DNA of 64,000 bases from Paenibacillus sp. Soil766 (GCF_001428105.1 NZ_LMSJ01000034.1:254832-318831), one strand, 5' to 3'; counted from the first letter of the stretch, positions 1-9,527 are shown. The notes: a model not told the origin generated them from the sequence alone. Numbers and translations: made by a program.

Positions 1-2016
1 CCTGGCACCATCGTATCGTCGAATACGTCGGGAATCTCAATCAATGCCATGGTGGAGAACGCTGGGGCTGAGTTTAAGAAGCATTTCCTGGGCACTCATT
101 TTTTTAATCCTCCGCGTTACATGAAATTATTGGAAATCATTCCGAATGAGCAGACAGATCCAGGAATTGTCGCCTTTATGACCGATTATTGTGAGAAAAA
201 GCTTGGTAAAGGTGTTGTGCAAGCCAAAGATACACCTAATTTTATAAGTAATCGGATTGGTACTTACGGGCTTCTCATTACCTTAAGAGAAATGCTGGCC
301 AAAGGATACACGGTGGAAGAGGTAGATGCGGTGACAGGGCCTGCCATGGGGCGGCCGAAAAGCGCGACCTTCCGCACACTGGATCTCGTGGGGTTGGATA
401 CATTTGTACATGTGGCGAACAATGTATTTGATCTCGTTACGGATCCAGCCCAGAAGGATGTCTTCGATACGCCGGCTATTTTGAAAGAGATGGTAGCGAA
501 AGGCTGGATTGGCGAGAAGCAGGGCCAAGGTTTTTATAAGAAAGTGAAATCGGCCGAAGGCAAGGAAATTCATGCTTTGAATTTAGAGACGATGGCATAC
601 TCGGCTGTCAGCAAAATTAGCTCAGCATCCTTGGAGGCCGCCAAACAAGCAAAGGGGACAGTTGGGAAGCTGAAAGCCTTGCTAGGTGCGAAGGATCGGT
701 ACTCGGAGCTGGCGTGGAACATTTTGAAGCCGGTTCTGCTGTATGCAGCTGAGAAGCGGGACGAAATTGCAGACAACATCGTGGACATCGATAACGCGCT
801 CAAGTGGGGCTTTAATTGGGAGTTGGGACCTTTTGAGACGTGGGACGCGATTGGGCTGAAACGTTCCGTGGAACGTATGGAAGCGGAAGGTAGTACCGTG
901 CCTGAGTGGGTAAAAGCATGGATTGACGCGGGTCATGACAGTTTCTATGAGCGGAAAGAGGGCAGAACCTTTGCTATCTTGAATCAGGAGCTGCGCGAGG
1001 TGGAATCCAGGCCCGAGATCATCTCATTGGCTGCACTCAAACAGCAAAATAAAATTATTCGCTCCAACAGCGGAGCGAACTTAATCGATATCGGCGATGG
1101 CGTTGCATGCTTGGAATTCAATTCGCCGAACAATGCGATCGGAGCCGATATCCTGACGATGATTCAGCAAAGCGTTGATGAGGTTCGCGCCAACTATCGC
1201 GGGCTGGTAGTCGCCAATGAGGGTAAAAACTTCTGTGTTGGCGCCAATCTGATGCTGCTGCTGATGGAAGCGCAGGATGGCGAGTGGGATGAAGTGGATG
1301 GCATCATTCGGTTATTCCAGAACGCGATGCTCAAGCTGAAGAGACTAGATAAACCGGTCGTCGCTGCTCCGCATAAAATGACGCTCGGTGGTGGCGTGGA
1401 GGCTTGTATGCCGGCGGATCAAACGATTTTCTCGGCAGAGACGTATTATGGACTCGTTGAGACAGGTGTTGGACTTATTCCTGCCGGTGGGGGCTGCAAA
1501 GAGTTTGCACTGCTGGCTAGTCAACAAGTGAGAGACCCTGAGGTTGATCTGCAGCCGTGGATTAATGCCGTATTTGAGACAGTCGCGATGGCGAAAGTGT
1601 CCACAAGCGGCCATGATACGAAACGGCTCGGCTTTATGCGAGTGCAGGATTCGGTTGTTGTAAATCCGGATCATCGGATTTATGAAGCGAAGCAGGCTGT
1701 ACTACGGATGGACGCTGCTGGCTATACACCGCCAGCGCAAGAGAAAATCCGTGTCGTAGGCGAGAACGGAAAAGCGGTCATGCAGGTCGGCGCTTACACG
1801 ATGCGTCAAGGCGGCTACATCAGCGCACATGATCAGCTGATTGCTAATAAGCTTGCGCATGTGTTGGCGGGTGGGAATTTACCAGCTGGAACGTTGGTGA
1901 CGGAGCAATATATGCTGGATTTGGAGCGAGAAGCATTCTTGAGCTTATGCGGTGAGATTAAGACACAGCAGCGGATGCAATATATGTTGTCGAAGGGGAA
2001 GGCTTTGAGGAATTAA
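1..2016 (+). CDS. fadN: 3-hydroxyacyl-CoA dehydrogenase / enoyl-CoA hydratase FadN, 5' partial
   Basis: Multifunctional beta-oxidation enzyme that hydrates trans-2-enoyl-CoA and oxidises the 3-hydroxyacyl-CoA with NAD+. The frame is open from base 1 and an ATG at 49 is only internal, so the gene starts upstream; 671 codons are present against roughly 790 in Bacillus FadN, so most of the N-terminal NAD-binding Rossmann fold is missing. Visible: the dehydrogenase segment GTHFFNPPRYMKLLEI (about residues 30-50 of the fragment), the helical dehydrogenase C-terminal domains, then a crotonase-like half with LEFNSPNNAIG and the glycine-rich oxyanion region LGGGVEACM. It is first in a fadN-fadA-fadE order identical to the Bacillus yusLKJ operon. 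Family and order are well established; direct substrate preference is not visible. Confidence 0.95.
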   Translation, partial: PGTIVSSNTSGISINAMVENAGAEFKKHFLGTHFFNPPRYMKLLEIIPNEQTDPGIVAFMTDYCEKKLGKGVVQAKDTPNFISNRIGTYGLLITLREMLAKGYTVEEVDAVTGPAMGRPKSATFRTLDLVGLDTFVHVANNVFDLVTDPAQKDVFDTPAILKEMVAKGWIGEKQGQGFYKKVKSAEGKEIHALNLETMAYSAVSKISSASLEAAKQAKGTVGKLKALLGAKDRYSELAWNILKPVLLYAAEKRDEIADNIVDIDNALKWGFNWELGPFETWDAIGLKRSVERMEAEGSTVPEWVKAWIDAGHDSFYERKEGRTFAILNQELREVESRPEIISLAALKQQNKIIRSNSGANLIDIGDGVACLEFNSPNNAIGADILTMIQQSVDEVRANYRGLVVANEGKNFCVGANLMLLLMEAQDGEWDEVDGIIRLFQNAMLKLKRLDKPVVAAPHKMTLGGGVEACMPADQTIFSAETYYGLVETGVGLIPAGGGCKEFALLASQQVRDPEVDLQPWINAVFETVAMAKVSTSGHDTKRLGFMRVQDSVVVNPDHRIYEAKQAVLRMDAAGYTPPAQEKIRVVGENGKAVMQVGAYTMRQGGYISAHDQLIANKLAHVLAGGNLPAGTLVTEQYMLDLEREAFLSLCGEIKTQQRMQYMLSKGKALRN

Positions 2017-2054
2017 GAAGCTAGCGCTGACTACCCCTTAACTCATATCTCCGT

Positions 2055-2238
2055 AAGGGAACGTAGAGACGCTAATTTGTAAGCATTAGCCCTGATTTCG
2101 AACTTAAGGGGAACGACAGTGCACTATTTGGTCCAAAAGCGAGTGTTTAGTCGTCATTTCGAGTAAATAGTGCACCTACGTTCCCTTTCGCACCAAAATG
2201 AGCTCATTCCGCTGAAATAGCGCACTCTCATTCCCTTT
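2055..2238. repeat. Palindromic repeat cluster between fadN and fadA
   Basis: The 348-base gap between fadN and fadA holds four related 24-base units. Two read forward (2055-2078 and 2106-2129, each beginning AAGGG(G)AACG and ending CTA(A/T)TT) and two read in reverse (2165-2188 and 2215-2238, each beginning AAATAG(T/C)GCAC and ending TTCCCTTT). Forward unit 2 and reverse unit 1 are inverted copies with about 20 of 24 positions matching, so the transcript could form a long hairpin. Unit spacing is 50-51 bases on each arm. A related AAATAGCG repeat lies at 11011-11120. The rest of the gap (2239-2350) is purine-rich GAGGATAAGG-like sequence with nothing recognisable. Role unknown; a dispersed intergenic repeat family is the simplest reading. 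Confidence 0.75.
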
Positions 2239-2364
2239 CGGGGCAGCGGAGAGGATGAGGAAGAATACGAAGGCGAGAATGAGGTTGAGGATAAGGATAA
2301 CGAAAAGGATGAGAACGCAATTGGTGAGGTATGATACACAACTATTTCTAATGAGGTGAATTCG

Positions 2365-3552
2365 ATGAAGGAAGCCGTCATTGTATCCATAACACGCACC
2401 GCCGTAGGGCGCGCGAAGAAAGGGAGTTTCGCGCAAACGCGCGCGGAAGATCTTGGCAAAGCCGTACTCGAAGAAGCAGTACGGCGAGTTCCTGGTCTCG
2501 ACAAAGGTGATGTCGAGGACATCATTATCGGGTGCGCGATGCCCGAAGGCGAGCAAGGGCTGAACTTCGCCCGCACGATGTCGCTGTATGCGGGCTTTCC
2601 CGTGACCGTGCCAGCGATCACGGTCAACAGATTCTGTTCCTCCGGCTTGCAAGCCATCGCATATGCGGCGGAGCGCATCATGCTCGGCCACGCCGAGGTG
2701 ATCATCGCCGGAGGCGTTGAGAGCATGAGCCACGTCCCGATGACGGGCTTCAAGCTCTCGCCGCATCCGCAGCTGGTCGAGACCATGCCCGAGGTATACA
2801 TGGGCATGGGGCATACCGCAGAAGCCGTCGCGCAGCGCTTCGGCATCACGCGCGAAGCGCAGGATGGCTTCGCGACGCGCAGCCATCAGAAGGCAGCGGC
2901 GGCGATTGCAGCCGGCCGCTTCACAGATGAGATCGTGCCGGTGAGCACGAGCGTGAAGGGTATTGACGAACGCGGCAAAGCGTTCGTCCGTCCATTCGTG
3001 TTTGCCACGGATGAGGGCGTTCGCCCCGATACATCCGTGGAAGGGCTGAGCAAGCTGAAGCCTGCGTTCAGCTTGGGGGGCTCTGTGACGGCGGGCAACG
3101 CGTCACAGACGTCGGACGGCGCAGCGGCGGCCGTGCTGATGAGTCGCGAGCGTGCGGAAGCGCTCGGGTTGAAGCCGATGGCGACGTTCCTGTCCTTCGC
3201 GCTTTCCGGTGTGGAGCCGGAAATTATGGGCGTTGGCCCTGTCAAAGCGATCCCGAAGGCACTGAAGATGGCGGGCATTTCCCAAGATCAAGTCGATCTT
3301 TTTGAGATTAATGAAGCTTTTGCTTCGCAGTGCGTTCATATCGTTCGGGAGCTGGGAATTGATGAGGAGAAGGTCAATGTCAATGGGGGAGCGATCGCAC
3401 TGGGGCATCCACTTGGCTGCACGGGAGCAAAGCTTTCAACTAGTTTAATCTATGAGTTGCAGCGCCGAGGCGGCGGATACGGAGTTGTGTCGATGTGCAT
3501 CGGCGGCGGTATGGGAGCGGCTGGCGTGTTTCAAGTGCATGCAGCGGAGTAA
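2365..3552 (+). CDS. fadA: Acetyl-CoA C-acyltransferase (3-ketoacyl-CoA thiolase) FadA
   Basis: Catalyses thiolytic cleavage of 3-ketoacyl-CoA to acetyl-CoA plus a shortened acyl-CoA, the last step of each beta-oxidation round. 395 residues, normal for the family. The nucleophile cysteine lies in [15 protein letters not shown] (about residue 90), the C-terminal catalytic pair in [19 protein letters not shown] and [11 protein letters not shown] chose ATG 2365 because AGGTGA at 2354-2359 is a well-placed ribosome site; a GTG at 2356 lies inside that site. It follows fadN and precedes fadE, so it is probably the thiolase of one operon. The first two thirds is GC-rich (67% in the hand-counted line 2641-2700), unlike its neighbours, which creates long antisense open frames that are not genes. 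Confidence 0.95.
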   Translation: MKEAVIVSITRTAVGRAKKGSFAQTRAEDLGKAVLEEAVRRVPGLDKGDVEDIIIGCAMPEGEQGLNFARTMSLYAGFPVTVPAITVNRFCSSGLQAIAYAAERIMLGHAEVIIAGGVESMSHVPMTGFKLSPHPQLVETMPEVYMGMGHTAEAVAQRFGITREAQDGFATRSHQKAAAAIAAGRFTDEIVPVSTSVKGIDERGKAFVRPFVFATDEGVRPDTSVEGLSKLKPAFSLGGSVTAGNASQTSDGAAAAVLMSRERAEALGLKPMATFLSFALSGVEPEIMGVGPVKAIPKALKMAGISQDQVDLFEINEAFASQCVHIVRELGIDEEKVNVNGGAIALGHPLGCTGAKLSTSLIYELQRRGGGYGVVSMCIGGGMGAAGVFQVHAAE

Positions 3553-3622
3553 GGCGGCACTCATTTTATCCCAAATATAAGTGTTCATTATCATCATTCC
3601 AAATCATAAGGAGAGTTGACTC

Positions 3623-5395
3623 ATGACGAACAAAGTCGTTGGCGGAAGCTTTGTCATATCTGATCTAAATTTTCATTCCATCGTTACACCGGAAGATTTC
3701 ACGGAAGAGCATCGCATGATTGCGGAAACAACGCGTGACTACGTGAATGGAGAAGTCATGCCGAATGATGAGCATTTAGAAAAGTTAGATTATGATTTGA
3801 CTGTCAAACTCATGCGCAGTGCGGGTGATCTTGGGTTGCTTGGGGCGGATGTGCCAGAAATCTATGGCGGACTTGGCTTGGATAAGGTAAGCTCTACGAT
3901 TATAAGCGAGAACTTAGCGCGTGCCTCTTCGTTTGCCTTATCCATTGGTGCGCATGTCGGGATTGGAACGCTGCCAATCGTGTTCTTCGGTACAACGGAG
4001 CAGAAGAAGAAGTATTTGCCTGACTTAGCGACAGGAGCGAAAATTGCTGCCTATTGCTTAACGGAGCCGACTTCGGGATCGGATGCCCTTGGTGCCAAAA
4101 CAACGGCTCGTCTTTCTGACGACGGAAAACACTACCTATTAAACGGGTCCAAACTCTATATTACCAACGCTGGGTTCGCTGATATTTTCATCGTGTATGC
4201 GAAGATCAATGGTACGGACTTTACGGCGTTTATCGTGGAGAAAGGCGATCCAGGCTTCACAATGGGACCCGAAGAGAAGAAGATGGGGATCAAAGGCTCC
4301 TCGACGCGTCCGTTATTTTTTGAAGATGTGAAAGTGCCTGTAGAAAACCTACTTGGAGAAATTGGGAAAGGTCATCTCATCGCTTTTAACATTTTGAACA
4401 TTGGACGCTATAAATTAGCTGTTGGATGTCTAGGTGCTTCCAAGGAGACGATTGAGCTTGCAGTCAAATATGCGAATACGCGTCAGCAATTCCAAACACC
4501 GATTTCTAGATTCCCATTAATTGGTAAGAAACTAGCTGAAATGAACATTCAGACGTATATTCTAGAAAGTATGGTGTACCGTACGACGGGCTTATTTGAT
4601 GAAATCCTCAAAGATATTGACCATTCTAGTCCTGATGCAGGCAAAATATCGGCCAAAGGCATATCGGAGTACGCACTCGAATGCTCCATTAATAAGGTAT
4701 TTGCTTCGGAAGTTCTTGACTTTGTTGCGGATGAGGGGCTGCAAATTCATGGTGGTTACGGCTTTATTCAAGAATATAAAGTGGAGCGGATCTATCGCGA
4801 CTCGCGGATTAATCGTATTTTCGAAGGAACGAATGAAATTAATCGTCTGCTGATCCCGGGTACCTTAGTGAAGAAAGCGATGAAAGGTGAACTGCCTTTG
4901 CTGCAAAAGGCACAAGAACTGCAAGGTGAATTGCTTGCCTACATGCCGGGTCAAACGTTTGAAGGTACATTAGCAGAGGAAGCTCACTTAGTGACGATGG
5001 CCAAAAAGGTGTTCCTCATGGTCGGCGGGCTTGCCGTACAGAAATATGGCATGGCTCTTGAGAAAAACCAAGAAGTTTTGAGTAACCTTGCGGATATCAT
5101 GATTCAGATTTTTGCTGCCGAAAGTGGGCTGTTACGGACTCAAAAACTTATTCATAAACTTGGTGAAACGAAAGCAACTAATGCCATCCAGCTTACGACG
5201 GTATTTATTCATGAGGCTTTTGACAAAATTGAGGCATATGCGAAAGAAGCGCTCAGTACGATGGAAGAAGGAGATGTTCTTCGGACTCAGCTATCCATAC
5301 TCAAAAAGCTGTCTAGACGCAGCAGTGTCAATACGGTGGGCTTGAAGCGCGACATCGCCGCACGTGTCATTCAGGGTGAGAAATTCATCGGATGA
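3623..5395 (+). CDS. fadE: Acyl-CoA dehydrogenase FadE
   Basis: FAD-dependent dehydrogenase making trans-2-enoyl-CoA, the first oxidation of beta-oxidation. 590 residues, the length of the Bacillus FadE type, which carries an extra C-terminal helical domain beyond the usual ~380. Visible: N-terminal helical domain, the signature CLTEPTSGSDALGAKTTA (about 148-165), beta-domain region FIVEKGDPGFTMG, and the C-terminal LQIHGGYGFIQEYKVERIYRDSR with the EGTNEIN motif that binds FAD and supplies the catalytic glutamate. Start ATG has AAGGAGAG eight bases upstream. It sits 70 bases after fadA and 36 before the ligase gene, without a terminator between them, so co-transcription is likely. Confidence 0.95.
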   Translation: MTNKVVGGSFVISDLNFHSIVTPEDFTEEHRMIAETTRDYVNGEVMPNDEHLEKLDYDLTVKLMRSAGDLGLLGADVPEIYGGLGLDKVSSTIISENLARASSFALSIGAHVGIGTLPIVFFGTTEQKKKYLPDLATGAKIAAYCLTEPTSGSDALGAKTTARLSDDGKHYLLNGSKLYITNAGFADIFIVYAKINGTDFTAFIVEKGDPGFTMGPEEKKMGIKGSSTRPLFFEDVKVPVENLLGEIGKGHLIAFNILNIGRYKLAVGCLGASKETIELAVKYANTRQQFQTPISRFPLIGKKLAEMNIQTYILESMVYRTTGLFDEILKDIDHSSPDAGKISAKGISEYALECSINKVFASEVLDFVADEGLQIHGGYGFIQEYKVERIYRDSRINRIFEGTNEINRLLIPGTLVKKAMKGELPLLQKAQELQGELLAYMPGQTFEGTLAEEAHLVTMAKKVFLMVGGLAVQKYGMALEKNQEVLSNLADIMIQIFAAESGLLRTQKLIHKLGETKATNAIQLTTVFIHEAFDKIEAYAKEALSTMEEGDVLRTQLSILKKLSRRSSVNTVGLKRDIAARVIQGEKFIG

Positions 5396-5431
5396 TTCCT
5401 GATGTCAAGAACCTGAAGGGGATGGTTTTGT

Positions 5432-7102
5432 ATGAGGGAGACAAAGCCTTGGCTGCGTCATTATCCAGCGGAAGTGGCGCCGACTTACGAGTACCCGAAA
5501 CATAATCTAGCACGTCTGTTGGTTGATTCAGCAAATCAATTTCCCGAACGGCCGGCCTTGTATTTCTTGGGGAAAAAGCTATCGTATCGCGAATTGCTTC
5601 ATGCGTCTTATCAATTTGCTCACGTGTTAATGGATCTTGGGGTACGTCCAGGGGAACGGGTATCGATTATGCTGCCGAATTGTCCTTCGGCGATCATTGC
5701 GTACTTCGGCACGTTGATGATGGGTGGAATTGTCGTGATGACGAATCCGCTTTATGTGGAGAGAGAGCTGATCCATCAGCTCTCTGATTCGGAAGCTGTC
5801 GTCATTGTGACATTGGATCTGCTATTCAATCGTGTACAGAAGGCGAAATCGCAGACATTTCTGCGCCATGTAATTGTGACCTCGATTAAGGATTATTTAC
5901 CGTTTCCGAAGAATCTTTTATATCCGATTAAAATGAAAAAGGATGGCGCCAAGCTCGATGTTAACTTTGGTGATGGCGTTTATGCATTCAAGAAGTTACT
6001 GCGAGCAGCTTCGGCTGCGCCTATCTGTGTGGACGTCAACGCAGATGACGATATTGCATTGCTTCAATACACGGGCGGAACCACCGGGTTATCCAAAGGT
6101 GTGATGCTGACGCACACCAACTTAATCGCAAATACGTATCAGACGAGTAACTGGTGTTATCAAGTTGAGCCTGGTGGAGATCGTTACTTAGGTGCCATTC
6201 CTTGTTTCCATGTCTTTGGTCTGACGGTTTTACTGAATCAATCCATGTATCGAGCCGGTATGCTCATCCTTATTCCTAAGTTCGATATTGATATGATTCT
6301 TGATACAATTGACAAATTAAAGCCTACCATTTTCCCAGGTGCACCTACGATGTATGTTGCGTTAATCAATCATAAACGGGTTAAGGAAGTTGATATTTCT
6401 TCGATCAATGTTTGTGTAAGCGGTTCAGCGCCACTGCCTTTGGAGGTTCAAGAGCGATTTGAATCTTTGACCGGCGGTAGATTAGTTGAAGGGTACGGAC
6501 TGACGGAGGCTTCTCCCGTTACGCATGCGAATCCGATTTGGGGATTTCGTAAAATTATGTCAATCGGAGTTCCTTTTCCAGATACGGTAACGAAAGTCGT
6601 GGATTCTGACTCTGGCGAGGAAATGCCAATTGGTGAAATCGGTGAAATTATTATTAAAGGCCCGCAAATTATGAAAGGCTACTGGAAGCGTGAGCAAGAA
6701 ACGGCGAAGACGATCAAAGATGGCTGGTTATACACTGGGGATATGGGACGAATGGATGAGGATGGTTTCTTCTCGATTGTTGACCGGAAAAAGGATTTAA
6801 TTATTGCAGGCGGCTTTAATATTTATCCACGAGATATTGAAGAAGTGCTCTACGAGCATCCAGCGATTCTAGAAGCAGCTGTAGCAGGTGTTCCTGATGA
6901 ATACCGAGGGGAAACAGTGAAAGCATTTATTGTGCTAAGAGAAGGGATGACGCTCTCTGAGAAGGATTTAGATGTCTGGTGCAGAGAGCGATTAGCGGCC
7001 TATAAAGTGCCGCGTAAAGTTGAGTTCAGGCAGTCTTTGCCGAAAACGATGATTGGAAAAGTACTCCGGCGGCAATTACTAGAGGAAGAAGTAAAGCAGT
7101 AA
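5432..7102 (+). CDS. lcfA: Long-chain fatty-acid-CoA ligase
   Basis: ATP-dependent activation of fatty acids to acyl-CoA via an acyl-adenylate. 556 residues, typical for the FadD/LcfA branch of the ANL superfamily. Visible motifs in order: the P-loop-like LLQYTGGTTGLSKGVMLTH (about residues 211-229), VEGYGLTEASPVTHANP (about 352-368), the hinge-region YTGDMGRMDEDGFFSIVDRKKD, and the C-terminal lysine motif in LPKTMIGKVLRRQL. Ribosome site GAAGGGGATGG precedes ATG 5432. Position directly after fadE says it feeds the pathway. The symbol follows the Bacillus paralogue; which LcfA/LcfB type it is cannot be decided from this sequence alone. Confidence 0.93.
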   Translation: MRETKPWLRHYPAEVAPTYEYPKHNLARLLVDSANQFPERPALYFLGKKLSYRELLHASYQFAHVLMDLGVRPGERVSIMLPNCPSAIIAYFGTLMMGGIVVMTNPLYVERELIHQLSDSEAVVIVTLDLLFNRVQKAKSQTFLRHVIVTSIKDYLPFPKNLLYPIKMKKDGAKLDVNFGDGVYAFKKLLRAASAAPICVDVNADDDIALLQYTGGTTGLSKGVMLTHTNLIANTYQTSNWCYQVEPGGDRYLGAIPCFHVFGLTVLLNQSMYRAGMLILIPKFDIDMILDTIDKLKPTIFPGAPTMYVALINHKRVKEVDISSINVCVSGSAPLPLEVQERFESLTGGRLVEGYGLTEASPVTHANPIWGFRKIMSIGVPFPDTVTKVVDSDSGEEMPIGEIGEIIIKGPQIMKGYWKREQETAKTIKDGWLYTGDMGRMDEDGFFSIVDRKKDLIIAGGFNIYPRDIEEVLYEHPAILEAAVAGVPDEYRGETVKAFIVLREGMTLSEKDLDVWCRERLAAYKVPRKVEFRQSLPKTMIGKVLRRQLLEEEVKQ

Positions 7103-7155
7103 ATCTGTTAGCTATCATGTATAGGGGCAGCCCTTACAAAGAAGGAGGGAGTCCA

Positions 7156-7572
7156 ATGGATGATGGAAATGATCGCATAATTCGAAGGTTGCAACAGCTC
7201 GCAGCAGCAGTGGAGCCCACCTTCTGGGGTTTTCTGGGTTGTGAATTTGTAGCTATGAAGGACGGTGTTATCACAATTGCCTTGGATGCGAAGCCGCATC
7301 ATTTGAATCCGATCGGCATGGTTCATGGCGGCGTAACTTCCTCGTTGTTAGATACAGCCATGGGAATAATAGCCATGATAGCTAGGCCCGAGGAGAAGGT
7401 CGTTACGACAAATCTGAATGTGCATTTTGTGTCTCCGTTATATGCCGGTCGGCTGCTAGTGACAGCGGAACTTGTCCATCAATCACGTAAAATGATTACC
7501 GCACAAAGTCGAGTTGAAGATAGTGAAGGTAATTTAGGGACGATGGGGACAGGGACGTTTCGTGTGATTTAG
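7156..7572 (+). CDS. PaaI-family hotdog-fold acyl-CoA thioesterase
   Basis: Predicted acyl-CoA thioesterase of the PaaI/4HBT group, 138 residues. The family signature is visible as NPIGMVHGGVTSSLLDTAMG (about residues 55-74), with the glycine-rich turn and the acidic catalytic residue expected in this clade, followed by the beta-strand TTNLNVHFVSPLYAG. ATG 7156 is preceded by GAAGGAGGGAG; an upstream in-frame ATG at 7117 lacks a site and is rejected. As last gene of the beta-oxidation cluster it could hydrolyse accumulated acyl-CoA or aryl-CoA; substrate is not evident. A strong terminator follows. Confidence 0.85.
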   Translation: MDDGNDRIIRRLQQLAAAVEPTFWGFLGCEFVAMKDGVITIALDAKPHHLNPIGMVHGGVTSSLLDTAMGIIAMIARPEEKVVTTNLNVHFVSPLYAGRLLVTAELVHQSRKMITAQSRVEDSEGNLGTMGTGTFRVI

Positions 7573-7595
7573 ACGAGAGCTTCGAGCGAGCGCTG

Positions 7596-7638
7596 GAGCC
7601 TTCATAACCACAAGGATAGTGGTCATGAAGGCTCTTTT
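7596..7638 (+). terminator. Intrinsic terminator of the fad cluster
   Basis: GAGCCTTCAT and ACCAC pair with GTGGT and ATGAAGGCTC across a short loop, followed by TTTT. It ends the fadN-to-thioesterase transcript and separates it from the PucR-type gene. Confidence 0.9.
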
Positions 7639-7700
7639 GATATCGAATGTCATATAACATTACATAGAATAAAGATTTTTTGTGAAAATCCCATGAAATA

Positions 7701-7731
7701 TTATATGTATGTTATGTTTTCTTACATATAA
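7701..7731. promoter_or_regulatory. Perfect 9-bp inverted repeat upstream of the PucR gene (candidate operator)
   Basis: TTATATGTA at 7701-7709 and its exact complement TACATATAA at 7723-7731 are separated by 13 bases and end three bases before the -35 box. A weaker dyad AATGT-N6-ACATT lies about 40 bases further upstream. The spacing suits a dimeric regulator; autoregulation by the PucR-type protein is an inference. Confidence 0.55.
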
Positions 7732-7734
7732 GCA

Positions 7735-7764
7735 TTGACTGTTTACATGCGGTCATCCTATAAT
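7735..7764 (+). promoter_or_regulatory. Sigma-A promoter of the PucR-type gene
   Basis: TTGACT (7735-7740), an 18-base spacer and a perfect TATAAT (7759-7764), 28 bases before the start codon. The TTG at 7735, which opens a longer reading frame, is part of the -35 box and cannot be the translation start. Confidence 0.85.
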
Positions 7765-7791
7765 CGATTAAAAGGCATAGGGGGGAGCACG

Positions 7792-9393
7792 ATGCATCTT
7801 ACCATTCGTGAAGCGTTGGCGATTTATCCTTTAACGGAAGCGAAACTAGTCGCTGGAAAACAAGGGGAATCCCGAATTGTTAAATCAGTCAATGTCATGG
7901 ACGCACCTGATATTGCAGATTGGACGAAATCAGGTGAAATGCTGTTTACAACAGCCTTTGCGATGAAAGACAGCCCGCAAGAAACCGTGAACCTCCTTCG
8001 TAAATTAAACGACCGCGGAGCTGCGGGTCTAGGGATTAAGCTTGGGAGATTTTGGACGGAGCTGCCGCAAATCGTCATGGACGAAGCGGATCGATTGCAT
8101 TTCCCAATTATTGAAATGCCTTTTCAATTTACATTTTCAGATGGCATGAATGCCCTTTTTAACGCCGAATATCGACGGAATACAGAACTGCTGCATTCGG
8201 TGCTTGAGAAGCAGAAGAAGCTGATGCAATTTGGACTGAAGCAAGACAAGATGCTCTCTATGTTTCAACTTGTCTGTGAAATTTTGGGGTACCCGATGGC
8301 GGTTGTTGGAGCGAGAGGTCAAGTTTTATATAATACAAGTAACTGGAGTTCAGATCAACTTGCTCAGCATTGGCCGACAAAACGTAAATCAGGTTGGGTG
8401 TACGCAGGCAAAGAGAGAGCGTACCGCGTGGGTTTACAACAACAAGATGATGAACCGTTTGGCCATCTGTTAATTATGCCAGATGTGATGTTACTTGCAA
8501 CTGTAGAGGAAGGATTGTTTCAACAAGCCGCAGATATTCTTACGTTCCATATGAGTTATACATTTAGATCACATGTGGAAGCTTCGGCAGAGCGAGATCT
8601 ACAGAACACCCTGCTCCGATATTTAGATAAAGGTACGTCCCTCGAAGAGTTTATGGAGCAAGCGGAGTCCAGAGGATTATTCATCTTTACAGGTAGCTAC
8701 CAATGTGTGATTGGGAAGTTCAAGAAGGAGTCATTGATTCCAACTGCCGCAAACGAGAAGCTCAGAGATTTAAAGCCTTACATGGAGTCCCATTCAAAAT
8801 CAAGCAACTTGCGTGGACATCATTTTGTTTTGAAAGATCACATCTTCTCGATTTACTCGACGACACAAGCCGACGGCTTCCCTGAAGAAGAGCTATCGCA
8901 ATTGTTAAGTAAATTTGAGGGAGATGCTGGTCAAGCGTCAGATCGAGATGGCATGGTGTTCTACACATCATCGATGAAGGTGAAGCCGACAGCACTTCGC
9001 GAAGCGTACTTGGAATGTAGTGAGACGGGGCGAATGGCAGAGAAGCTCTGTTTGCCAGATCGAGTTCTACATTACGAAACGATCGAATTCGCTCATCTCT
9101 TTCAGCACATGTCATCACCGATGATGGAGGATTACTGTGCGAAGATCTTGCGCCCTCTCCTAGAGAAGGATCCTGAGTACTCCCAAGAGATGATCCGCAC
9201 TCTTGAAGTTTTTATTCGGAACGATGGTCAAGTCAGTGAGGCGGCAAAGCAATTATTCATTCATCGTAATACGGTTACGTATCGGTTGGAGAAAATTAGT
9301 GATCTTCTGCAAGTTGATTTCAAAAAAGTAAATGATCTCTTGAAGCTAAAGGTGGTTTTCCTTTTCCGTCAATTCTTGCAAGTAAGATCTTAA
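7792..9393 (+). CDS. PucR-family transcriptional regulator
   Basis: 533-residue regulator with an N-terminal PucR (purine-catabolism-type) domain (about 5-125, IREALAIYPLTEAKLVAGKQG and the SGEMLFTTAFAM segment), a middle GGDEF-like/CdaR region, and the C-terminal helix-turn-helix (about residues 470-520: NDGQVSEAAKQLFIHRNTVTYRLEKI). Such proteins control catabolic genes, often adjacent ones. ATG 7792 follows GGGGGAG. It lies downstream of the fad cluster behind a terminator and has its own promoter and a perfect inverted repeat. Control of the fad genes is a reasonable guess from position but not shown; no TetR-type FadR is visible in this window. Confidence 0.88.
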   Translation: MHLTIREALAIYPLTEAKLVAGKQGESRIVKSVNVMDAPDIADWTKSGEMLFTTAFAMKDSPQETVNLLRKLNDRGAAGLGIKLGRFWTELPQIVMDEADRLHFPIIEMPFQFTFSDGMNALFNAEYRRNTELLHSVLEKQKKLMQFGLKQDKMLSMFQLVCEILGYPMAVVGARGQVLYNTSNWSSDQLAQHWPTKRKSGWVYAGKERAYRVGLQQQDDEPFGHLLIMPDVMLLATVEEGLFQQAADILTFHMSYTFRSHVEASAERDLQNTLLRYLDKGTSLEEFMEQAESRGLFIFTGSYQCVIGKFKKESLIPTAANEKLRDLKPYMESHSKSSNLRGHHFVLKDHIFSIYSTTQADGFPEEELSQLLSKFEGDAGQASDRDGMVFYTSSMKVKPTALREAYLECSETGRMAEKLCLPDRVLHYETIEFAHLFQHMSSPMMEDYCAKILRPLLEKDPEYSQEMIRTLEVFIRNDGQVSEAAKQLFIHRNTVTYRLEKISDLLQVDFKKVNDLLKLKVVFLFRQFLQVRS

Positions 9394-9464
9394 ATGATTA
9401 GAACCCGAGGGCCATTAAGGTGCTAAGGGTTTTTTAGTTTGAGTAATGTAGGTAACCAGCTTAG

Positions 9465-9493
9465 TTGCATAAGCGAATTCGTTGCCTTATAAT
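9465..9493 (+). promoter_or_regulatory. Sigma-A promoter of brxC
   Basis: TTGCAT (9465-9470), 17-base spacer, TATAAT (9488-9493), 34 bases before the brxC start. Upstream, an AACCC/GGGTT stem followed by six T (about 9402-9436) is a weak candidate terminator for the PucR gene. Confidence 0.75.
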
Positions 9494-9527
9494 TTTGAAG
9501 AGAGAGTAGAGAAAGGAGATGTGAAAC

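Noticed and set aside
2154-2886. Two long reverse-strand open frames opposite fadA
   Set aside because: They arise from the GC-rich third positions of fadA, overlap each other and have no ribosome sites or family features.
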